A stretch of DNA of 6,469 nucleotides from the NCBI GenBank assembly GCA_035566435.1, contig DATMRF010000079.1, positions 1 to 6,469 on the forward strand. The letters are read 5' to 3'. Position 1 is the first letter of the stretch; each line of letters opens with the position of its first letter. Both the position numbers and the translations under genes were made by a program. The notes under the pieces were generated by a model that worked only from the letters and a program-made list of their open reading frames with translations, was not told the DNA's origin and searched no databases. Source of the DNA: DATMRF01 sp035566435 (GTDB taxonomy: Bacteria > Verrucomicrobiota > Verrucomicrobiia > Limisphaerales > UBA8199). Shown here piece after piece: positions 1 to 5,033 of the stretch.

Positions 1-350
1 GAATCCGTCTCCACGGCGCACCCGTACGACTTCAACTCCGATTCCAGATACTCCTGCAGCTTGGCCAGCGCGGGCGATCCAGCCGGACGCGGCCCGTAAC
101 TCAACTGCTTCACCACCTGCTCATAAGCGCGCTCGCCGTCAAAGCCCCCGGTTTTATCCGGCGGCGGCGCCTGATCGGAAGGATTCGGTGGCGCGCCAGC
201 CACGGCGCTCATAAACGGCGGCTGCCCGCCATTCGCAGTACTGCCGCCATTTGTTGAAGCGGTTTCCCCCGACTTGCACCCAAGCGCCAAACACGAAAAG
301 AACACTACGCCCAGCAGCACAACCCGAGACCCATTCCCCCAAACGCTCAT
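1..350 (-). CDS. M28-family metallopeptidase lipoprotein, N-terminal part (runs off the window)
   Basis: Reading the minus strand from the ATG at 350-348 gives 116 open codons with no stop before the window edge. The start has a hydrophobic stretch (about residues 10-24) ending in Leu-Ala-Leu-Gly-Cys, so Cys25 is a plausible lipidation site, although the lipobox is not ideal. A low-complexity Gly/Ser/Pro/Asn linker follows (about 26-68), then FDGERAYEQVVKQL (70-83) and YGPRPAGSPALAKLQEYL (85-102). This matches the N-terminal region of M28 zinc aminopeptidases and glutaminyl-cyclase-like enzymes, which begin with Phe-Asp-Gly-x-Arg-Ala and Gly-Pro-Arg-Pro-x-Gly-Ser. The zinc ligands would lie beyond the edge, so catalysis cannot be judged. 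The start overlaps the tatC stop as ATGA (347-350), implying translational coupling as third gene of the tat operon. The signal sequence has no twin arginine, so Sec export is expected. Confidence 0.8.
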   Translation of the reverse strand, partial: MSVWGNGSRVVLLGVVFFSCLALGCKSGETASTNGGSTANGGQPPFMSAVAGAPPNPSDQAPPPDKTGGFDGERAYEQVVKQLSYGPRPAGSPALAKLQEYLESELKSYGCAVETD

Positions 351-1162
351 CCAGGCGTCCCCGTGCTTTCCGCCTCCAGGCGCTTCCTCTTGTTCCGCAC
401 CACCATGGCAGAGACGCCGATGCCCACAAAATACAAACCCACCATCGGCAGCATGAAGATCAGCATCGTCTGAGCGTCAGGCGTCGGGGTAATGATCGCG
501 GCCACCACGGCAATAATCAAAATCGCATACCGGAAATTCTGCCACAGAAACTTTGGCGTCACGATTCCAAACAACGACAAAAAGAAAATCAAAATCGGCA
601 ATTCAAACACCAGCCCGAGTCCCAGCAAAATCATCAGGATCAGATCGAAATATTCATTGATGCTGATCATCGGCACCACGGGCCCCTTGAAACTCACTAG
701 GAACCGCAGCACATAGGGCAAGGTGACGAAATAGCCGAACGCAATTCCCGAAAGAAAGAGAAACACCGTCGAGAGCAGAAATCCGGTCACCGCGCTCCGC
801 TCGTGCTTGTAGAGGGCCGGCGCGATAAACAACCACAACTGGTACAACACAACCGGCGAAGCCAGCACCACGCCAAGATACACGCCCAACGTAATTACCA
901 TGTTCAGGTAACCCGCCGGGTGTGTATAAATGAGCTTTTGTTCCAGGCCCGCGTCCTTCAGCGCCTTAATCATCGGCTGCGTGACGAACCCGATAAACTT
1001 TTGCGAAAGATAGACTCCGACAAACGCCCCAATCCCGATCGCATACAACGAATTGATAATCCGCTTCCGCAGCTCGGACAAATGCTCAAAAAACGTCATC
1101 TGGCCGCCGCTCTCTTCCAGTCGTGCCGCGATGGAATTGTCAGGCTGGCTGCTGTTGGTCAT
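347..1162 (-). CDS. tatC: Twin-arginine translocase subunit TatC
   Basis: TatC is the inner-membrane receptor that binds twin-arginine signal peptides and recruits TatA to export folded proteins. The 271-aa product has six hydrophobic segments and the family landmarks: HLSELRKR (residues 27-34, signal-peptide-binding Glu30), Pro63 after the first membrane helix, QLWLFIAPALYKHER (108-122, with the conserved Phe and Glu121), and TPTPD (225-229) before the last helix. Length is normal (E. coli TatC is about 258 aa). The ATG at 1162 lies 23 nt inside the end of the TatA/B gene, and no clear Shine-Dalgarno precedes it (the minus strand there is C-rich), so translational coupling is likely. Met22, just before the conserved motif, is a possible alternative start. 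The stop shares bases with the ATG of the M28 lipoprotein. The C-terminus is a short basic tail (RNKRKR), as expected for a cytoplasmic end. Confidence 0.96.
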   Translation of the reverse strand: MTNSSQPDNSIAARLEESGGQMTFFEHLSELRKRIINSLYAIGIGAFVGVYLSQKFIGFVTQPMIKALKDAGLEQKLIYTHPAGYLNMVITLGVYLGVVLASPVVLYQLWLFIAPALYKHERSAVTGFLLSTVFLFLSGIAFGYFVTLPYVLRFLVSFKGPVVPMISINEYFDLILMILLGLGLVFELPILIFFLSLFGIVTPKFLWQNFRYAILIIAVVAAIITPTPDAQTMLIFMLPMVGLYFVGIGVSAMVVRNKRKRLEAESTGTPG

Positions 1163-1604
1163 GGGCAGGGGGAGTTTCGCTCGGGCTGTTTTCGCTCTTC
1201 GATTCTGTGGATGGGGCCACGCTTTCGCCGTTCGACGCGTCTAATCGGGGGATAGCTTCGGCCTCCGGCTTCACCACGGGTCCGTCCCCAGCCGGATAAT
1301 CCGCAGCCGCTTCCGGGAGGGTTTCCGTGCCAGAGGTCGCGCTCGACGCCGCAGGCGATTCCAGGCCTTTCGCCTTGGCCTCCGCGGCCTCCGCGTCGGC
1401 AGTCTTCTTCCGAACCTCCGCAAGCCGCGCCTGGCGCTCCAAGTCCCGCATCTCTTCTTCAAAGGCCCCTTTGAAATCCGTCGAAGCCTTGCGGAACTCC
1501 GCCATCAATTTCCCCAGGGTCTTCGCCAATTCCGGCAGTTTCTGGGGTCCAAACACCACCAGCACCACCAGAAAGACCACGATCATGTGCGGCACGCTGA
1601 GCAT
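1140..1604 (-). CDS. tatA/tatB: Twin-arginine translocase TatA/TatB-family subunit
   Basis: This is the small single-span Tat subunit that forms the pore (TatA) or the TatC-bound receptor partner (TatB). The 154-aa product shows the classic order: a short membrane helix (about 6-18), the FGP hinge (18-20), an amphipathic helix starting KLPELAKTLGKLMAEFRKA (22-40), a charged coiled region (about 45-80), and an acidic Pro/Ser/Glu-rich disordered tail (about 80-154). The GPQKLP turn and long tail resemble TatB, while LPELAKTLGK is TatA-like; sequence alone does not decide. It is first in the tat operon, 33 nt from the predicted promoter -10 box. Translation from ATG 1604 has no good Shine-Dalgarno; Met7 (ATG at 1586) is an alternative but would shorten the membrane span. 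Only one TatA/B-type gene is present here, so either it serves both roles or a second copy lies elsewhere. Confidence 0.92.
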   Translation of the reverse strand: MLSVPHMIVVFLVVLVVFGPQKLPELAKTLGKLMAEFRKASTDFKGAFEEEMRDLERQARLAEVRKKTADAEAAEAKAKGLESPAASSATSGTETLPEAAADYPAGDGPVVKPEAEAIPRLDASNGESVAPSTESKSENSPSETPPAHDQQQPA

Positions 1605-1636
1605 AGGTAAAAAGCGCCGTAAAACGCCCTGTGTGC

Positions 1637-1665
1637 ATCATAGAAAGGGCAGCCAATCGTGTCAA
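1637..1665 (-). promoter_or_regulatory. Sigma70-type promoter of the tat operon
   Basis: On the minus strand, TTGACA (1665-1660, a perfect -35 box) is followed after exactly 17 nt by TATGAT (1642-1637, 5 of 6 matches to the -10 consensus). Transcription would start near 1630, leaving a leader of about 25 nt before the TatA/B ATG at 1604. It is the best promoter match in the window. The hexamers and spacing are seen directly; activity is inferred. Confidence 0.72.
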
Positions 1666-1684
1666 ACGAGAGTTCGACTTTGCA

Positions 1685-1693
1685 TGTTATACT
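1685..1693 (+). promoter_or_regulatory. Extended -10 promoter of the S41 protease gene
   Basis: The plus strand reads TG-T-TATACT: a TATACT -10 box (1688-1693) preceded by the TGn extension (1685-1687). There is no recognisable -35 hexamer at 15-19 nt upstream, which fits an extended -10 promoter. Transcription would start near 1700, about 20 nt before the ATG at 1721. It lies back to back with the tat promoter, whose -35 box is only 20 nt away. Confidence 0.5.
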
Positions 1694-1709
1694 GGGCTTT
1701 ACGCTAACC

Positions 1710-1716
1710 GTGAGGT
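1710..1716 (+). promoter_or_regulatory. Ribosome binding site deciding the S41 protease start
   Basis: GTGAGGT at 1710-1716 contains a GAGG core five nt before ATG 1721. It favours that start over the in-frame ATG at 1631, which has no comparable site and would lie upstream of the predicted transcription start. Confidence 0.6.
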
Positions 1717-1720
1717 ATCC

Positions 1721-3334
1721 ATGAATCCAGAACGTCGGGGCCTAATTCTGGTCGTCGTAGTCCTGCTTATCTCGGGAATCCTTGGTGGCATCTACGGACC
1801 CTCGGTCCGCGCCACCACCGCAACCACGGACGATTATCAAACCGCCGTCCGTGACTTCACGAGTGTGCTATCCGTCGTCCAAGCCAATTACGCCGAGCCC
1901 GTGGACGCCGACAAGGCCGTCTACCAAGGCGCCATCCCCGGCATGCTCCGCATGCTCGACCCCCACTCGAATTTCTTTGACGCCCGCCAGTACGCCCTCC
2001 TGCGCGAAGATCAGCGCGGCAAGTATTACGGCGTCGGCATGGTCGTCGCTCCTCGCGAGAACCATACCGTCGTTATGTCTCCCTACGTCGGCGCGCCTGC
2101 CTACAACGCCGGCCTGCGCCCGGGTGACATCATCTCCAAGGTTGACGACAAGTCCACCGACGGCCTGACGACCACCGAGGTCGCCGACATGCTCAAAGGC
2201 CCCAAGGGCACCGTGGTAAAGATCACCGTTACGCGCGAAGGCTACGCCGACCCGCTCATCTTCACCGTCACGCGCGACGAAATTCCCCGCCACTCCGTCG
2301 ACATCATCACTATGCTGAAGCCCGGCATCGGCTACATGCGCCTCAACCAGTTCAACGAGACCACCGACCGCGAAATTGCCGACGCCCTGAAGCAGCTTGG
2401 CGCTAATTCTCTCGACGGCCTCGTCCTCGACCTTCGCGGCAATCCGGGCGGCCTGCTCAACGAAGCCGTTGCCGTCGGCGACATGTTCCTGGAAAAAGAC
2501 CAGCTTATCGTCTCCTATCACGGTCGCAGCGCACCGGAACGCCGCTTCAAGGCCATCCGCGGCAATCAAGGCATGACCGTGCCTCTCGTCGTCCTGGTCA
2601 ATAACAACTCTGCCTCCGCCGCAGAAATCGTCTCCGGCGCCATTCAGGACCACGACCGCGGCCTCGTCGTCGGCGAAACCACCTTTGGCAAAGGCCTGGT
2701 CCAGACTGTCCAGCCGCTCTCCGAAAACACCGGCCTCGCCCTCACCACCGCGCGTTACTACACCCCCAGCGGCCGCCTCATCCAGCGCGACTACAAATCC
2801 ATCTCCCTTTACGAATATCACTACGAGCGCAAGGTCCCCGACCACCCGACGGAAATCCGCCAGACCGACAGCGGCCGCCAGGTAACCGGCGGCGGCGGCA
2901 TCACACCGGACATCATCGTCCCCTCGCCCAAGTACGACAAGTTCCAGGAAACATTGTTCCGCGCCGATGTCCTCTACCCCGCCGAACAGGGCGTCGCCGG
3001 CTTCACGCGCTATTACCTCGGCACCAAGCCCACCATCACTCACAGCTTTGAAGTGGACGACAACGTTCTCCGCGAATTCCGCGGCTACCTTGCGAAGCAC
3101 AACGTGAAGTACACCGAAGTCGAGTTCGCCGACAACCTCGACTGGATCAAGCGCAAGATCAAGCAGGAAATTTTCATGTCCGCCTACGGCACCCAGGAAG
3201 GCGACAAAGTTTTGCTCGCCGCCGATCCGCAAGTGCAAAAAGCCGTCGAATCCATTCCCCAAGCCCGCGCGCTCTATGAAAACGCCCGCAAGGTCGTAGC
3301 CCAGCGCAGCGGCTCCGGCCACGACCAACCGTAA
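1721..3334 (+). CDS. ctpA: Carboxy-terminal processing protease (S41 family, PDZ-containing)
   Basis: S41 proteases cut periplasmic or envelope proteins near their C-terminus; the PDZ domain captures the C-terminal tail and controls the active site. The 537-aa product has a membrane anchor or uncleaved signal (about 8-26), an N-terminal helical region containing LDPHSNFFD (79-87), a PDZ domain (about 100-185, with GLRPGDIISKV at 131-141), and the S41 core. In the core are LDLRGNPGG (236-244), the catalytic Ser299 in SASAAE, Lys324 in FGKGLVQ, and Gln328, the Ser-Lys-Gln arrangement known from Bacillus CtpB with the expected 25-residue Ser-Lys spacing. GGGITPDIIVP (391-401) ends the core and a roughly 135-residue C-terminal extension follows. 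ATG 1721 is preferred over an upstream in-frame ATG (1631) because GAGG at 1712-1715 is well placed, the hydrophobic anchor begins there, and the upstream 30 codons cover the promoter. The gene is monocistronic and divergent from tat. ctpA is used as the family-level name. Confidence 0.95.
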   Translation: MNPERRGLILVVVVLLISGILGGIYGPSVRATTATTDDYQTAVRDFTSVLSVVQANYAEPVDADKAVYQGAIPGMLRMLDPHSNFFDARQYALLREDQRGKYYGVGMVVAPRENHTVVMSPYVGAPAYNAGLRPGDIISKVDDKSTDGLTTTEVADMLKGPKGTVVKITVTREGYADPLIFTVTRDEIPRHSVDIITMLKPGIGYMRLNQFNETTDREIADALKQLGANSLDGLVLDLRGNPGGLLNEAVAVGDMFLEKDQLIVSYHGRSAPERRFKAIRGNQGMTVPLVVLVNNNSASAAEIVSGAIQDHDRGLVVGETTFGKGLVQTVQPLSENTGLALTTARYYTPSGRLIQRDYKSISLYEYHYERKVPDHPTEIRQTDSGRQVTGGGGITPDIIVPSPKYDKFQETLFRADVLYPAEQGVAGFTRYYLGTKPTITHSFEVDDNVLREFRGYLAKHNVKYTEVEFADNLDWIKRKIKQEIFMSAYGTQEGDKVLLAADPQVQKAVESIPQARALYENARKVVAQRSGSGHDQP

Positions 3335-3342
3335 ACCGTAGC

Positions 3343-3360
3343 GGCCACCTTCAGGTGGCC
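3343..3360 (+). repeat. Perfect GC-rich hairpin just after the S41 protease stop
   Basis: GGCCACC-TTCA-GGTGGCC forms a perfect 7-bp stem with a 4-nt loop, 8 nt after the stop codon. No T-run follows (next bases are cagtccg), so it is not a classical intrinsic terminator. It could act as a transcript-end stabiliser or factor-assisted terminator, or be a member of a dispersed palindromic repeat family. Only the hairpin itself is directly seen. Confidence 0.5.
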
Positions 3361-3371
3361 CAGTCCGCGAC

Positions 3372-3388
3372 TCCGCCAAGCCTTGCAC
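3372..3388 (+). repeat. Short copy of the tRNA 3' end and flank
   Basis: The 17 nt at 3372-3388 (TCCGCCAAGCCTTGCAC) match the 18 nt at 3534-3551 (TCCACCAAGCCTTAGCAC), the acceptor end of tRNA-Ala with its CCA and downstream flank, with one mismatch and one missing base. It may be a fossil of an earlier tRNA copy or one side of a direct repeat around the tRNA. No tRNA body is recognisable upstream of it. Confidence 0.35.
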
Positions 3389-3393
3389 CCGTG

Positions 3394-3410
3394 CGGAAAC
3401 TAATTTTCCG
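3394..3410 (+). terminator. Weak hairpin, possible end of the S41 protease transcript
   Basis: CGGAAA (3394-3399) pairs with TTTCCG (3405-3410) around a 5-nt loop. The stem is short and not followed by a T-tract, so it is only a weak candidate. No better intrinsic terminator is visible between the protease stop and the tRNA. Confidence 0.2.
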
Positions 3411-3415
3411 TCTCG

Positions 3416-3445
3416 TTGGAATCTTCTCCGAAGCTCTGCTAATAT
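3416..3445 (+). promoter_or_regulatory. Possible tRNA promoter
   Basis: TTGGAA (3416-3421) and TAATAT (3440-3445) are separated by 18 nt and each match 4 of 6 consensus positions. The predicted start near 3452 lies about 13 nt before the mature tRNA 5' end, a normal leader length. Weak match, favoured by position. Confidence 0.35.
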
Positions 3446-3464
3446 TTTGAAGGTTGCTACTCGT

Positions 3465-3540
3465 GGGCGAGTAGCTCAGCTGGGAGAGCGCATCGTTCGC
3501 AACGATGAGGTCGCCGGTTCGATCCCGGTCTCGTCCACCA
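3465..3540 (+). tRNA. tRNA-Ala (anticodon CGC)
   Basis: The 76 nt fold into a full cloverleaf: acceptor GGGCGAG (3465-3471) with CTCGTCC (3530-3536), D stem GCTC/GAGC, anticodon stem CATCG/CGATG around the loop TTCGCAA with anticodon CGC at 3497-3499, variable AGGTC, T stem GCCGG/CCGGT around TTCGATC, and encoded ACCA at the end. The G3:U70 wobble, the main alanine identity element recognised by AlaRS, is present. It reads GCG codons. It stands alone between the S41 protease and the TPR gene on the plus strand. Confidence 0.97.
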
Positions 3541-3588
3541 AGCCTTAGCACAAATCACTTCAACCTTATTTCATCACCACAGGCGCGC

Positions 3589-3648
3589 GGGAGAGCGTCC
3601 CGGTCCCAACCGGGAAGGTCGCCGGTTCGATCCCGGTCTCGTCCACCA
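3589..3648 (+). pseudogene. Truncated tRNA-like copy (3' half, CCC in the anticodon position)
   Basis: Bases 3616-3649 are identical to 3508-3541, covering the variable region, T arm, 3' acceptor strand and CCA of tRNA-Ala. GGGAGAGCG (3589-3597) also matches the D-arm end. The anticodon arm between differs: TCCCGG/CCGGGA encloses TCCCAA, 18 nt instead of 17, with CCC (3605-3607) after a U33-like T, as in tRNA-Gly(CCC). The 5' part is unrelated: where the acceptor and first D-stem strands should lie (about 3572-3588) nothing can pair with CTCGTCC or GAGC. A functional tRNA is therefore unlikely; it reads as the remnant of a second tRNA that has lost its 5' half, or as a recombination product. 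Confidence 0.7.
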
Positions 3649-3658
3649 ATTCTTTGGT
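3645..3658 (+). terminator. Weak hairpin before a T-rich stretch after the tRNA region
   Basis: ACCAA-TTCT-TTGGT can form a 5-bp stem, followed by T-rich but interrupted sequence (3658-3680). It might end the tRNA transcript, but stem and T-tract are both weak. Confidence 0.22.
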
Positions 3659-3698
3659 TCTCCATTTTCTCATTGTCTCTACCCTCTGTTCCGGTGCC

Positions 3699-3727
3699 TT
3701 GACGCCAACAGGCCCGCGACCTAGAAT
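3699..3727 (+). promoter_or_regulatory. Sigma70-type promoter of the TPR gene
   Basis: TTGACG (3699-3704, 5 of 6) and TAGAAT (3722-3727, 5 of 6) are separated by exactly 17 nt. Transcription would start near 3734, about 30 nt before the ATG at 3765, which has only a weak Shine-Dalgarno-like AGAAG (3754-3758). Confidence 0.6.
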
Positions 3728-3764
3728 CCTGGGCATCTAAGGTTCTTCACGCAAGAAGCGACCT

Positions 3765-5012
3765 ATGAGCCAACGGGTTCGCATTTTCATCGTGCCGGCA
3801 TTAGCAATTCTTCTTCTGGTGCCTGTCGCAACGGCGCAGAAGCCCCCGGCCCCGCCACCTCCGGCTGGCCCTCCCCCTCCGACCTCCGGCCGTGCTGGAG
3901 GCTCCACCGGCCCGAATTTGGGGCCAACTCAACCGGCAGGGGAACTCGTGATGTTTCTCCGCGGACGCGTCGCAACCAGCGACAGCACCCCGGTTCCACA
4001 CGATGTAATGGTTGAGCGGATTTGCAATGCCAAGGTTCGCCAGCAGGTGTATGCGTCCCCCAGCGGCGAGTTCAGCATGCAATTGGGAACAAAAGCAGAC
4101 ACGTTCCTCGACGCCAGCGGCGAACCGGCCTCGCCATCAAGCGGAACGCGCGACAGGTCCGAAACGGGTATTCCACGAAGCGAATTGAGGAATTGCGAAC
4201 TGCGCGCCGCCAGTTCTGGTTTTCATTCCAGCGTTATCGATCTCATTGATCTCGACACATTCGGCAACAACATTGACGTCGGCGTCATCGTCGTGCAGCG
4301 GTTCACAAAAATCAAAGGCGAGACCCTGAGCGCCCTCCCTTACCAGGCACCGAACGATGCCAGAAAAGCCTATGAAAAGGGCCTGAACGCCGAGCGAAAA
4401 GCCAATCTCGCCACCGCGCACAAGTATTTTGAAACGGCGGTGGGAATTTATCCCAAGTATGCGATCGCCTGGTTCCATTTGGGCGGCGTTTTACAAAAGG
4501 AAAACCAGAACGAGGCGGCCCGCGCTGCGTTCACCCGGGCGACGGCCATTGATAGCCGGTTCCTGCCACCTTATCTGTCCCTCGCGTCGATGGCCTTCGT
4601 GGAGGGAAATTGGCCAGTGCTCCTGGCTCTTACCAATCACATCCTGGATCTCGATCCTTTGAACCGCGCCGCTGTAACCGCGTTCATCGTGGATCTCGAT
4701 CCCGTAAATTGCGCTGACGCCTACTTCTATAATGCGCTCGCAAATTTCGAGCTCAACAAACTCGAAGCAGCCGAAAAGAGCGCGCTCAAGGCGGAACACA
4801 TCGCCCTTCCCGCTCATTTTCCGCAGGTTCATCTTTTGCTGGGGGAAATCTTTGCCCGGAAAAACGACCACGCCGCCGCGATTTCAGAACTGAACACGTA
4901 CCTGGAGATGGCCCCACATGCGCCGAACGCGGATCAAGTGCGCGCGCATCTGGCAAAATTGCAGGAGCTGACCGACTCAACTAAGACAAACGAAAACCCC
5001 GCTCGCATGTAG
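3765..5012 (+). CDS. Secreted TPR protein with a carboxypeptidase-regulatory-like N-terminal domain
   Basis: The 415-aa product begins with a Sec signal peptide (basic MSQRVR, hydrophobic 7-21, probable cleavage after Ala-Thr-Ala24). A proline-rich linker (26-40) and Gly/Ser region follow, then a beta-rich domain (about 60-180) including FLRGRVATSDSTPVP (64-78) and NCELRAASSGF (143-153), the pattern of a carboxypeptidase-regulatory (CarboxypepD_reg-like) fold. Cys87 and Cys144 could form a disulfide, as expected for a periplasmic protein. About five TPR units fill 198-385 (YEKGLNAERKANLATAHKYF, AWFHLGGVLQKENQNEAARA, YFYNALANFELNKLEAAEKS, HLLLGEIFARKNDHAAAISE). Such proteins are common in acidobacteria and presumably hold protein partners; no enzymatic motif is visible and the role is unknown. 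Between TPR3 and TPR4 sits an extra 15 residues that look duplicated. The gene has its own promoter and converges on the receptor gene. Confidence 0.88.
   Translation: MSQRVRIFIVPALAILLLVPVATAQKPPAPPPPAGPPPPTSGRAGGSTGPNLGPTQPAGELVMFLRGRVATSDSTPVPHDVMVERICNAKVRQQVYASPSGEFSMQLGTKADTFLDASGEPASPSSGTRDRSETGIPRSELRNCELRAASSGFHSSVIDLIDLDTFGNNIDVGVIVVQRFTKIKGETLSALPYQAPNDARKAYEKGLNAERKANLATAHKYFETAVGIYPKYAIAWFHLGGVLQKENQNEAARAAFTRATAIDSRFLPPYLSLASMAFVEGNWPVLLALTNHILDLDPLNRAAVTAFIVDLDPVNCADAYFYNALANFELNKLEAAEKSALKAEHIALPAHFPQVHLLLGEIFARKNDHAAAISELNTYLEMAPHAPNADQVRAHLAKLQELTDSTKTNENPARM
4645..4702 (+). repeat. In-frame 45-nt spaced direct repeat inside the TPR gene
   Basis: TGGATCTCGATCC occurs at 4645-4657 and again at 4690-4702, exactly 45 nt (15 codons) apart, encoding ILDLDPLN (293-300) and IVDLDPVN (308-315). 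The second unit lies just where a 34-residue TPR would normally hand over to the next, so a 15-codon duplication with later drift is the simplest reading. Confidence 0.55.
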
Positions 5013-5033
5013 TTTCGCCCTTGCGCCGCCAGC
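5013..5033. other. 21-nt gap between convergent genes
   Basis: Only 21 nt separate the TPR stop (TAG, 5010-5012) from the receptor stop (TGA, 5036-5034). No hairpin with a T-tract is visible in the gap for either direction, so the two transcripts probably overlap at their 3' ends or end by Rho. Confidence 0.5.

Noticed and set aside
803..1255. A 150-codon plus-strand ORF crossing tatC and the TatA/B gene
   Set aside because: It spans the antisense of two confidently identified Tat genes, has Arg/His-rich composition and lacks any ribosome binding site or promoter.
1631..1720. A 30-residue N-terminal extension of the S41 protease from an upstream in-frame ATG
   Set aside because: It would cover the divergent promoter region, starts upstream of the predicted transcription start, and places a polar segment before the membrane anchor. 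The ATG at 1721 has a GAGG site at the right distance.
1868..3388. A 506-codon minus-strand ORF opposite the S41 protease
   Set aside because: It is the antisense shadow of a GC-rich gene with C-rich third positions. The plus-strand protein has a full set of S41 motifs, while the antisense product is a biased Gly/Ala/Val/Asp sequence with no recognisable domain.
3351..3551. A 66-codon minus-strand ORF beginning MLRLGGRDRDRTGDL across the tRNA
   Set aside because: It is the antisense of the tRNA-Ala gene. Such RDRTGDL-like peptides are well-known spurious database proteins arising from antisense reading of tRNA T arms.
3589..3648. A functional tRNA-Gly(CCC)
   Set aside because: The anticodon arm has 18 nt instead of 17 and the 5' acceptor and D-stem strands are missing, so no cloverleaf can form.
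3465..3649. A mobile element bounded by the tRNA repeats
   Set aside because: Only about 74 nt lie between the two 34-nt repeats and no integrase or inverted repeats are present in the window. At most it is a remnant; no element can be called.
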